Positions 1 through 8,183 of a DNA stretch of 64,000 bases are shown here, one piece after another. Every line of letters begins with the position of its first letter. Within the stretch, counting starts at the first letter, position 1. The notes below the pieces were generated by a model. It was not told the DNA's origin. It was given only the letters and a program-made list of their open reading frames with translations, and ran no database searches. Position numbers and translations under genes: made by a program. Origin of the DNA: Alphaproteobacteria bacterium (GTDB taxonomy: Bacteria > Pseudomonadota > Alphaproteobacteria > Micropepsales > Micropepsaceae); the NCBI GenBank assembly GCA_947473475.1, contig CANJBZ010000003.1, forward strand, positions 1-64,000, in the 5' to 3' direction.

Positions 1-2
1 CT

Positions 3-113
3 GGTACCAGAACTGCCGAGGCAACCTGGCAGCACATCGGAACGCTGATCGACGGCTTTTCCCCAACAGAATGCGCTAACTACATCGCAAATTCCGGGTA
101 CGCTTCCACCTAA
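3..113 (+). mobile_element. C-terminal end of an IS630-family-like transposase (partial, runs off the left edge)
   Basis: Frame starting at base 3 reads GTRTAEATWQHIGTLIDGFSPTECANYIANSGYAST*, resembling the C-terminus typical of IS630-type transposases (ECANYxANAGYA). Confidence 0.75.
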
Positions 114-523
114 CTCAAACGTGCTCTAACTCCCTTGCCATGTGAGCAGTAGCCGCGCCATTGACTCAGGAGATTTCCTGCCTCGGTAAAACACGCGACG
201 AACAAGAGCGGTCCGTCTTCGAAGCGAAAGGCAAGCCAATCGCGAAACTGACGAAGCACCTCCGCGCTGCTATCCGAGATGTCGGCGTGCTCCAGGTAGA
301 TTCCCGCTTCGATGCGAAGCAGCTCTCCCAAATGTGCTAACTCTTTTGCGTCATTCAGGTAGCGGATTTCTGTCGCCCAAAGTGCCCGCTGCTCAACGAT
401 GCTCCGCATCCCATCTAAAGAGGTGTAATGGAAAAGCGGTTGGGTCGGGCGATCCGCATACAGTCGGGTAACTAAGGCTGAGAGATTGATTCCCTCTCCA
501 TCGGAGTCAGTCATGATTGCCAC
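110..523 (-). pseudogene. DUF2971-like protein, 5' part only, truncated by the IS end
   Basis: N-terminal part has LFHYTSLDGMRSIVEQRALWATEIRYLNDAKEL and LLSQWRGYCSHGKGV; the last residues (RARLS*) are encoded by the IS terminus. Confidence 0.7.
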
Positions 524-821
524 TTTAGCGCATTGAATTCACATAGGCAGGCGAAATATTTGAACGCATAGGTGTACTAGCTGTTCGGTTTTGATGTCAG
601 TCCTTCATATTGCACTCGGCTAACAGCTTCAGCCAACCGCTTAAGTCCGAACCTTTGGACGCGATTCTTTAAGATCGCAAGTAAGATCAGGGTCAGAGTA
701 AGAACTTGCGGAGCCAACCGGAAAGGGCGGGATGTGGAGCGCCGCCCCCTCATCCGCTTTCGCCTTGGCTTCAGCGGGACAAGCCCTGGCCCACTCCCCA
801 GAGGGGGAGTGGGAATTCTAT

Positions 822-1508
822 TCAGAACTTGTTGGGGTAGAGGTTGATGAAGCCGTCGCGGTTGGGCATTTGAATCTTCATCAGCGTGTCTTTGTTCAGG
901 ACGTCGCCGTCTTTCATCAGGCCGTTGAGCTGAAACACATAGGCGACCGAGGCGTAGACCTCGTCGTTGCTCAGCGATTTAGGTTTGTCCCAGGGCATGG
1001 CGCGGCGCACGAAATCGAACACCATGGTGGGATAGGGCCAATATGAGCCTACCGTCTGCACCGGCTGCGCGGGCGCCTTTAAGGTGCCGATTCCGCCGAA
1101 CAGGCGCGGGCCGCTTGCACTGCCTTCGCCGGTGGCGCCGTGGCAGGCCGCGCATTTCTGCGCATAGATGGCTTTGCCTTGTGCCGGAGTGCCCGAACCT
1201 GCGGGGAGGCCCTTGCCGTCGGGGCCGATGGAGATGTCCCACGATGCGGCGTCGGCCTCGGTGATGGGTTTGCCGAATTTCGGCGCGTCGGCGGCGGAAG
1301 CGGTGGTGGCGCCGAGCACGGAAAGTGCGAATGCGGCGAAAAAGAACTCCCCCCTCACCCGGCGCGCCAAGGCGCACTTGCTTAACCGCAAGTGCGGGCG
1401 CGCCGCCCTCTCCCGCAAGGGGAGAGGGATGTTATTCGCCGCGCGGACGCGCGGCGGCTGGGTGGCCGGGTCAAGCCCGGCCATGGTGAAAGCGTTAGAC
1501 GTAGACAT
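822..1508 (-). CDS. SoxD-like c-type cytochrome (sulfite dehydrogenase cytochrome subunit); the true start is probably at 1370 or 1358, not 1508
   Basis: CAACH heme motif; AASWDISIGPDGKGLPAGSGTPAQGKAIYAQKCAACHG resembles SoxD/SorB; lies directly downstream of soxC. The first ~46 codons are a repeat element. Confidence 0.8.
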   Translation of the reverse strand: MSTSNAFTMAGLDPATQPPRVRAANNIPLPLRERAARPHLRLSKCALARRVRGEFFFAAFALSVLGATTASAADAPKFGKPITEADAASWDISIGPDGKGLPAGSGTPAQGKAIYAQKCAACHGATGEGSASGPRLFGGIGTLKAPAQPVQTVGSYWPYPTMVFDFVRRAMPWDKPKSLSNDEVYASVAYVFQLNGLMKDGDVLNKDTLMKIQMPNRDGFINLYPNKF

Positions 1509-2811
1509 GGGTGACGGCTCCGTTGGCGGCGACGGACCAGCTGCAAATCTGGTTCACATGGCCCATCGGGAAGGCGTTGACGTTGGGCGTGTTGCGCGGT
1601 TCGCCGCGTTCGGCGATCAGCTTCGCCCGCGTCGGCTGCACATTGCCCGCTTCGTCGGTGGCGCGGCTCATGACGACCGCCGGCGTGCCGCTCCAATTCC
1701 ACGGCATGCGGAAGCGCGTGAGCGCTTTCGGCAGCACCGGCCCTTGCAGCGCGGCCACCGCCCAGGATTTCCCGCCATCGGCGGATACTTCCACCTTGGC
1801 AATTCGTCCGTGTCCGGACCATGCGATGCCCGATATTTCGTAATAGCCGGGCGAAGGCATCTGCATCGTCGGCGAGGGCCGGGTGATGAAGCTTTTCACC
1901 TCTTGCGGATAATAGAAGCGCCAGGCTTTGCCGTCGTCCATCAGCAGCGTGTATTGCCGCGATTCATTGATCGCCATGACGGGCGCGTCGGTCAGCTTCA
2001 GCCGCCGCAGCCATTTGACGTTCATGTTGCCTTCATAGCCCGGCAGCAACAGCCGCATCGGATAGCCGTTCCACGGCATGATGCGCTCGCCGTTCTGATA
2101 GAAGACGATCATCGCGTCATCCATCATCTTACCCATGGGAATCGAGCGGTTCATGGTGACGCCATCGGCGCCTTCCGCGATCACCCATGTCGCGCGCGGA
2201 TCGACGCCGGCTTCTTCCAGAATCGTCGAGACGCGAATGCCCGTCCATTCCGAGCACGACAGCAATCCGTGCAGGCCCTGCACACTCGCCTGGACTGGCT
2301 CTTTCGACCACATGGGCGCGGAGTTGCCGCCGCACTCCACAAAGCGCACATGCGTTTCCATGGGATAACGCATGAGGTCGTTCAGCGAGAAGGTCAGCGG
2401 CTGCTTCACCATGCCGTGGATCAGCAAACGATGCTTGTCCGGATCGATGTCGGGTGCGCCAGCGCGCGCGACAACAAAGTGCACGCCATTGGGCGTCAGG
2501 ATGCCATCAAGCAGATGATGCGGCGTGCGCGCCTGTCCCGTGCCGATGCCGTTGCCCGGCGCGATCAGGTGCGCGACTTTGGCTTCGAACTTCGACGGGT
2601 TGGAATAGGGCGGAATTGGCGCGCCCGGCGTCAGGCTCCACGGATCGACGGCGAGCGGTTCGGCTGCGGCGGTCGCCGCGCTTGCCACGGAGGCCGCTGC
2701 GGCAGCGCCCGCGAACGCGACCCCAGACCCCAAAAGCGCGCGGCGGTCCAATAAACCGCCGCCAGCTACCTGAGCGATATCAGGCCCTTTCCTACGGCGC
2801 GATCCGGCCAT
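1495..2811 (-). CDS. soxC: SoxC-like sulfite dehydrogenase, molybdopterin subunit
   Basis: Leader with RR; VRFVECGGNSAPMW, GYEGNMNVKWLRRLKL and GHGRIAKVEVSADGGKSW motifs of the SoxC/sulfite oxidase family. Confidence 0.85.
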   Translation of the reverse strand: MAGSRRRKGPDIAQVAGGGLLDRRALLGSGVAFAGAAAAASVASAATAAAEPLAVDPWSLTPGAPIPPYSNPSKFEAKVAHLIAPGNGIGTGQARTPHHLLDGILTPNGVHFVVARAGAPDIDPDKHRLLIHGMVKQPLTFSLNDLMRYPMETHVRFVECGGNSAPMWSKEPVQASVQGLHGLLSCSEWTGIRVSTILEEAGVDPRATWVIAEGADGVTMNRSIPMGKMMDDAMIVFYQNGERIMPWNGYPMRLLLPGYEGNMNVKWLRRLKLTDAPVMAINESRQYTLLMDDGKAWRFYYPQEVKSFITRPSPTMQMPSPGYYEISGIAWSGHGRIAKVEVSADGGKSWAVAALQGPVLPKALTRFRMPWNWSGTPAVVMSRATDEAGNVQPTRAKLIAERGEPRNTPNVNAFPMGHVNQICSWSVAANGAVTHVYV

Positions 2812-2925
2812 AGTTCCCTCCCTGCTTGTTCGCCCTAGAGTCTACTCCAAGGCGGCGCAGGAACGGTTTGGTAAATTTGAATATCACGCGAGGTCAGGGC
2901 AGCCCTCACGCGAGGCGGCGAGTAG

Positions 2926-2957
2926 AAAACCCGGCTCGTATCCTCGAGCCGGGTTTT
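2926..2957. terminator. Hairpin terminator AAAACCCGGCTCG...CGAGCCGGGTTTT
   Basis: 13-bp perfect inverted repeat with flanking A/T tracts, downstream of the amidohydrolase. Confidence 0.7.
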
Positions 2958-2963
2958 CATTGC

Positions 2964-4631
2964 CTAACGTACGGCTGCGTCCCAAACGACCTTACCGCCG
3001 ACCAGCGTCATGACCGGCTGGATGTCTTTGATCTGGTCCGCCGGGATGGTGAGATAGTCGCGGTCGAGCACGACCATATCGGCGAATTTGCCCGGCGCGA
3101 TCGAGCCCAGATTGTCTTCCTGAAATACGAAAAAGGCGTTGTTGCGCGTATGCGCGATCAGCGCATCCTCGCGTGAAATCGTCTGCTTGTTGACGACATC
3201 GCCGCCGACCATTTTGCCGGTGACCGCGAACGCCAGCGTTTGGAACGGACGGTACTGATTGACCTCAAACGCGTCGGTGCCGAGGCCCCAGCGCAGGCCG
3301 CTGTCTTGAATCGTTTTGAACGGCGGCGTGTTGTCGGCGCTTTGGCCATGCACGCGGTGGAAGATGCCGCCCATGATGGTGGAGCGCGGCTGCACGCCGG
3401 CATACATGCCGAGCTTCTTCATACGCTCCATCTGCGTGGCATTGAGCTGATCCAGATGGATCAGCGACCAGCGCAAATTCTTGACCGGGTATTCCTTGTC
3501 GATCTGTTCGATCTGATCGAGGATTCCGTCGATCGAACCCGTAAGCGTCGCGTGCTGATTGACGGGCATGCCGTTCTTGGCAAGTTCGCGCGCGATGCGG
3601 CCCCATTGCGTGAAATCTTCCGGCTTTGCCGTCGCCTGCACGGCGACCATGTTGTCGCCGACCGGCTGATACAGATGCTCGCCGTAAATATAGACGTCGA
3701 ACATCGGCCCGCCCTGATAGAGCGCCTTCTTGATCTGCGGAATTTGCGTAATGGTCGCGTCCGCCTGCATCGGATTGCGGGCGGGCGCCGAGATGTTGCA
3801 ATAGAAGCGCAGGGTCGTGCGGCCTTCCGTGGCCCATTTGCGATAGGCGTCGGCGTCGTCGCGGGGGCAGGGGCCGCCGACGGTCGTCAATCCGGCTTTG
3901 TTCATGTCGCGCATGAGCATCATGTTGCCGGGCTCGTATTGATCTTTCGGAGCAGCCGGACGTTCGCGCGAAATAACGTCGGCGCCTTCCACTTCGATGT
4001 AGCCCGTGGCTTTGCCCGCGCCGTCCTTCTTGATCCACGGTTCGCTGCGGGTATCCAGCTTCAGCGCCTCAACGGTCTTGCTGTTCACATAGGTGCAGCA
4101 GCGCGTGAATTGGAGCTGCACCGGATTGTTCGGCGCAACGGCGTCCAACTCCGCTTTGGTGAAGTCGGTCTTGTTGTCGCTGAACTGATCGGGCGTGAAC
4201 CCGCCCAGCACATAAACCCATTCGCCGGGTTTGATGCTTGTGGCCTTGGCGCGGATCATGTCCAGCGCGGCTTTGCGGGTGGTGACGCCGTCCAGCCGCA
4301 ATTCCTGCAGCCAGATTTTGCCCTCTTCCATGATGTGCGCGTGATTATCGATCATGCCGGGCACGACCGCTTTGCCGCCCAGGTCGATGCGCCGCGTGTT
4401 GGGACCGGCGAGACGGTTGATTTCCGCATTGGTGCCGACCGCGACGATACGATCGCCTCTCACCGCCACCGCCTGCCGCACGGAGAAGCGGTCATCGACC
4501 GTGATGATCTTGCCGTTGGTCAGGATCGTATCGGCCGGCGCCTGCGCCGGTTGCGCTTGCAACGCCGCGACGCCGGCCACAGCGGCGATGACCGCCGCAC
4601 TGGCACTCAGTCCCCAAAATCCGGTCTTCAT
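2964..4631 (-). CDS. Exported amidohydrolase family protein (YtcJ-like)
   Basis: Signal peptide, then ADTILTNGKIITVDDRFSVRQAVAVRGDRIVAVG...VVPGMIDNHAHI...IAPGKFADMVVLDRD. Confidence 0.85.
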   Translation of the reverse strand: MKTGFWGLSASAAVIAAVAGVAALQAQPAQAPADTILTNGKIITVDDRFSVRQAVAVRGDRIVAVGTNAEINRLAGPNTRRIDLGGKAVVPGMIDNHAHIMEEGKIWLQELRLDGVTTRKAALDMIRAKATSIKPGEWVYVLGGFTPDQFSDNKTDFTKAELDAVAPNNPVQLQFTRCCTYVNSKTVEALKLDTRSEPWIKKDGAGKATGYIEVEGADVISRERPAAPKDQYEPGNMMLMRDMNKAGLTTVGGPCPRDDADAYRKWATEGRTTLRFYCNISAPARNPMQADATITQIPQIKKALYQGGPMFDVYIYGEHLYQPVGDNMVAVQATAKPEDFTQWGRIARELAKNGMPVNQHATLTGSIDGILDQIEQIDKEYPVKNLRWSLIHLDQLNATQMERMKKLGMYAGVQPRSTIMGGIFHRVHGQSADNTPPFKTIQDSGLRWGLGTDAFEVNQYRPFQTLAFAVTGKMVGGDVVNKQTISREDALIAHTRNNAFFVFQEDNLGSIAPGKFADMVVLDRDYLTIPADQIKDIQPVMTLVGGKVVWDAAVR

Positions 4632-4733
4632 ATATGCCCCTCCCCATGTTCAGGCCGATTGTACTGCTCCGTTGATACACATCAACGGCACGGGCGGGCA
4701 ATCCGCGCATATTGCTAAGCCTAGAAACAGCGC

Positions 4734-5117
4734 GTGTTCGGGAGTGTTATGCCCAAAGTCCAGGCTGTCATCGGTTCAATTCTGTCTCTCATCGCCGTTG
4801 GCGCAGCTGTCGCCGCTACGCCGGGAGAGGAAGCCGACATCCGGGCAGGCAACAATATAGCCGTCACCAGTTGCGTCGCTTGCCATGTGGTTTCGGCGAA
4901 CCAAGCGGTGAAACCGGTGCTCGGCGCCGGCATTCCGACCTTCCAGGACATTGCGGACCGTCCGGGCACGAGCGCGGAGAGTCTTGGGGCCGCCATGAAA
5001 AGCGCCCGCTGGCATGAACCGGGAATGGCGGCAACGCTGCTGCCGATGAGCCGCCTCTCCGATAAGGCGCGCGGACAGGTGGCGCTCTACATTCTCAGCC
5101 TGAAAAAGCAGCCTTAA
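4734..5117 (+). CDS. Secreted c-type cytochrome
   Basis: Signal peptide plus CVACH motif. Confidence 0.75.
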   Translation: MFGSVMPKVQAVIGSILSLIAVGAAVAATPGEEADIRAGNNIAVTSCVACHVVSANQAVKPVLGAGIPTFQDIADRPGTSAESLGAAMKSARWHEPGMAATLLPMSRLSDKARGQVALYILSLKKQP

Positions 5118-5196
5118 AACCCGCCTGCGCTTAAGGCGTGGAACCTTGGCCTGAGGTTTTCGTTGTGTTCGCGACGCATTTAACAGCGAGCCATCT

Positions 5197-5418
5197 ATGC
5201 GCAACATGCTTTGGGTAGGCGTTCTTCTGGTCGTTCTCGGCATCGCCGGTCTTGTCGTTCAGAACGTGCAATTCACCGAAACGAAAAAAGTGATCGACAT
5301 CGGGCCGCTGCAGGTCAACTCGGAGGAAAAGCACAATGTGCCGATTCCAACGATTGCAGGGATCATCGCGGTCGTGGCTGGATTGGGAATTGTATTCGCA
5401 TCGCGCCGGACGGCGTAA
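5197..5418 (+). CDS. Small two-TM membrane protein
   Basis: MRNMLWVGVLLVVLGIAGLVVQ...IPTIAGIIAVVAGLGIVFASRR; two hydrophobic segments. Confidence 0.6.
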   Translation: MRNMLWVGVLLVVLGIAGLVVQNVQFTETKKVIDIGPLQVNSEEKHNVPIPTIAGIIAVVAGLGIVFASRRTA

Positions 5419-5641
5419 GGCGCCGGGCTATCGAATATTGTCGAAGATGTAATTTGCGGGCGTACCACGGAACTTCAACTGTCGATTGAGTCGGCACTGC
5501 CCTCGCCGCAATCAGCGCGGGCGGCGATTCTTGGAATTGCGCCAAGGTCTTACGCGGGCTTGGGCTTTAACAGCCCATTATGGGATGGCGGCGCATTATG
5601 CGCCCGAACAGCCGCCCAACCCGCAATGGTTCTTAACCCGC

Positions 5642-6784
5642 ATGACCGAAATGTTCCGGAAATGCTTGGCACCCACGCGCGGGGTGGAGCTGAGCACGTG
5701 GGTAAGCCGCCTGTTCGTTGCGGCTTTCATAATTCCCTGGGTCGTTTTTGCTTGGATGACGTTGCAGGAGCGAGCCGACGTCTTGCGGCGCCTCGACGAC
5801 AACCGCGCGGCTTTGGCGGCGACCTATGGCGAACATGCAGCCCAGCAGGTTGCGGCTGTCGCCTCGCTTAACCCGGATCGGGCGCTGGCGGATTGGCGTC
5901 AACATGCAAAAGCGGCCTTCGTCGCGCTGGTGCTGCGCTCGTTGTTCGTAATTCTCATCGGATTGTTCCTGGTGGAACAGCTAAGCCGCCGGGAATTTAT
6001 GGAAGCAGAACTGGTCAAAGCCAAGGACGCGGCGGAAGCGGCCAATCGCGCCAAATCCGCGTTCCTCGCCAATATGAGCCACGAGCTGCGCACGCCCCTA
6101 AACGCGATTCTGGGATTTTCGGAAATCATCAAATCGGGGCATTTCGGACCCGCCAGCGAACGCTATTCCGGTTATGCCGGCGACATCCACGCCAGCGGAA
6201 AGCACCTGCTCTCGCTGATCAACGACATTCTCAATCTGTCGAAGCTCGAAGCGGGCCAGTTGGCGCTGGACGAACGGGAAGTTGACATCCGCGCCGTTAT
6301 CGCGGAATCGGTCCGTTTCATCGAGGACTGTTCGCGCAAGGCCGGTGTTCGGGTGATCGCCCATGTGGAGAACGGAATTCCGTTGCTCTGGGCAGACGAG
6401 CGGCGCTTGCAGCAAGTGCTTATCAACCTCCTATCCAACGCCGTGAAATTCACGCCGCGCGGCGGACAGGTATGCATTTCAGCGCTGGATTCGGTGGCTG
6501 GCATAACCATCGCGGTTAGCGATACGGGTATCGGTATTGCCCCCGAGGATATTCCCAAAGTACTGGCGCCTTTCGGCCAGGTCGCGAGCGCGCTCAGCCG
6601 CAACCACGAAGGCACAGGGCTTGGCCTGACGCTCGCCAAACAATTGGCGGAACTTCACGGCGGCACGCTTGCCATTGAAAGCGCGCCGGGCGCGGGAACG
6701 ACGGTGACGATCGTTCTGCCGCCGGACCGTATTGTGGTGGACGCCGCGCCAGTGAAAGCGCCTGCAGCGGCTCAATCCGCTTAA
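5642..6784 (+). CDS. Membrane sensor histidine kinase (HisKA + HATPase)
   Basis: SAFLANMSHELRTPLNAILGFSEII H-box; LINLLSNAVKFTPRGG, DTGIGIAPEDI and GTGLGLTLAKQLAELHGGTL boxes; two TM segments. Confidence 0.9.
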   Translation: MTEMFRKCLAPTRGVELSTWVSRLFVAAFIIPWVVFAWMTLQERADVLRRLDDNRAALAATYGEHAAQQVAAVASLNPDRALADWRQHAKAAFVALVLRSLFVILIGLFLVEQLSRREFMEAELVKAKDAAEAANRAKSAFLANMSHELRTPLNAILGFSEIIKSGHFGPASERYSGYAGDIHASGKHLLSLINDILNLSKLEAGQLALDEREVDIRAVIAESVRFIEDCSRKAGVRVIAHVENGIPLLWADERRLQQVLINLLSNAVKFTPRGGQVCISALDSVAGITIAVSDTGIGIAPEDIPKVLAPFGQVASALSRNHEGTGLGLTLAKQLAELHGGTLAIESAPGAGTTVTIVLPPDRIVVDAAPVKAPAAAQSA

Positions 6785-6845
6785 ACCACAATGTCATGGC
6801 CACGAAAGCGGCCATCCAGCGCGCTCGCGTCCGCGGGCGTAGTCG

Positions 6846-7412
6846 CTATCTGACCCGCTCGCTGCTGCCGACGGTCTTGTAGCGGATGCGAACGCCGTCC
6901 GCGTCCAGGATTTGCACGGACGCCTGAAACTGCGCCGGGGGCGGTACGTTGATCGGCGTGTTCGCTTCCACGATGTACAGCCGCTTCTCCGCCGAGACGA
7001 GAATTTCCGTCAGTATACGGCGGTTGTTGGCGGTCTCGAGGGTCAGGCGCCAGCTCCGCATCTGGTCGATATTGTTTTCTTCGTCGTATTTGACCGTGCC
7101 TTTGGTGCGGGCGGCCTTTGCGGCTTCCTCAATGGCGGTGGCTAGTTCGCCCGGCGCGGAATTATAATCGACAACGGTCACCGAATAATTGCCCGCGGAA
7201 CGTGACTTCGGATCGGCTTCCGCGGTGTAGATATGCGCAGGGAGAGTGGCGCCTTTTGCGGTTTTGTACGGCATCTCCGTCCGGTTGGGCTCACCCGGAA
7301 AGTTCACCACAAAGCGATCGTCGCGGTTGGGCCATTCCGCCCACGTCTGCGCCTGCGCCGCCGTCGCCAGAAACAATCCCAACGCCACCGAACCAAGTGT
7401 GAGAATGCGCAT
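6846..7412 (-). CDS. Secreted hypothetical protein
   Basis: Signal peptide MRILTLGSVALGLFLATAAQAQT; no confident family call. Confidence 0.6.
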   Translation of the reverse strand: MRILTLGSVALGLFLATAAQAQTWAEWPNRDDRFVVNFPGEPNRTEMPYKTAKGATLPAHIYTAEADPKSRSAGNYSVTVVDYNSAPGELATAIEEAAKAARTKGTVKYDEENNIDQMRSWRLTLETANNRRILTEILVSAEKRLYIVEANTPINVPPPAQFQASVQILDADGVRIRYKTVGSSERVR

Positions 7413-7538
7413 GAACCCCTCCTCCAATTTTGACAAATAATGCCACATTCCGGCGCTTTTGTCGTTCAGACTCAGAGCACCTCCCCGCGTTGGGGGAGGT
7501 GATTAAGAGTGCAGCGCTCTAAAGGTGTGTCTTAGAAA

Positions 7539-8060
7539 TCAGTGAAACACGGGCGGGCGAAAAAACGTCAGCAGCCGCCCGCACACCAGCACACCGACCC
7601 AGGCCCCTAACGACGTCCCGGCGATCAGCTTTGCGCGGAACGGCGCATCGGCGCCGGCCGGCATGGACTTCACTTCCGCGAACGCACTGGAAAGATAGAA
7701 CACCGCTACGTTCATCCCCGCGACGGCCATCAGCACGCCCTTCCAGAAGAAGGATGGATTGTACGCGTACTGTTCCGGAAAGCCGGAGAAGAACACGATC
7801 CCCGTGAGGATGTTCACCGCATAGCCGGCGATGCCCACGGGAATGAGCTTATGCAAAGCGGACGGCGGAATGCCGCGCGCCATGCCGAGCACACGCAGAT
7901 CGAACAGCCCGACGGTGCCCAGCAGCAGAGACAGCCCGAGATAATGCAGCGTTTCGGAAAGCGGCCACACCCAGACATGGTCCGCCACGAAACGGTGCAG
8001 CCCGGTCGCGCGTATCCAGCGCTCCCACGCATCGGGTGTCTCAGGTTCGATCCACCACAT
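7539..8060 (-). CDS. Integral membrane protein, hypothetical
   Basis: Several TM segments; begins MWWIEPETPDAWERWIRATGLHRFVADHVWVWPLSETLHYLGLSLLLG. Confidence 0.6.
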   Translation of the reverse strand: MWWIEPETPDAWERWIRATGLHRFVADHVWVWPLSETLHYLGLSLLLGTVGLFDLRVLGMARGIPPSALHKLIPVGIAGYAVNILTGIVFFSGFPEQYAYNPSFFWKGVLMAVAGMNVAVFYLSSAFAEVKSMPAGADAPFRAKLIAGTSLGAWVGVLVCGRLLTFFRPPVFH

Positions 8061-8183
8061 AGGCGTTGGCTCCCTGTCTAAGGAGAATACCGGAATGGGC
8101 ATTGCGGCGAGGGCACTTATGAGCGCTGCCGGGGCAGGATTATAGCTTAGTCCGCCGCGAGCCGCAGCTCTCGCAGGAAAAGA

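Noticed and set aside
660-820. GGGTCAGAGTAA motif and ccactccccagagggggagtggg hairpin near the IS end, considered as an additional mobile element end
   Set aside because: Only a short motif and a simple terminator-like hairpin; no second boundary or ORF supports an element.
1168-2754. 528-aa plus-strand ORF and many other long opposite-strand ORFs
   Set aside because: Shadow ORFs antisense to clear genes (soxC/soxD here); high GC content produces long spurious frames. The same reasoning was applied to 3240-4718, 13350-14651, 15928-16989, 56526-58691 and others.
7478-7501. cacctccccgcgttgggggaggtg hairpin considered as another full composite element
   Set aside because: Only a single palindrome without the inner ggtggaggggg arm or a partner; at most a half copy or terminator.
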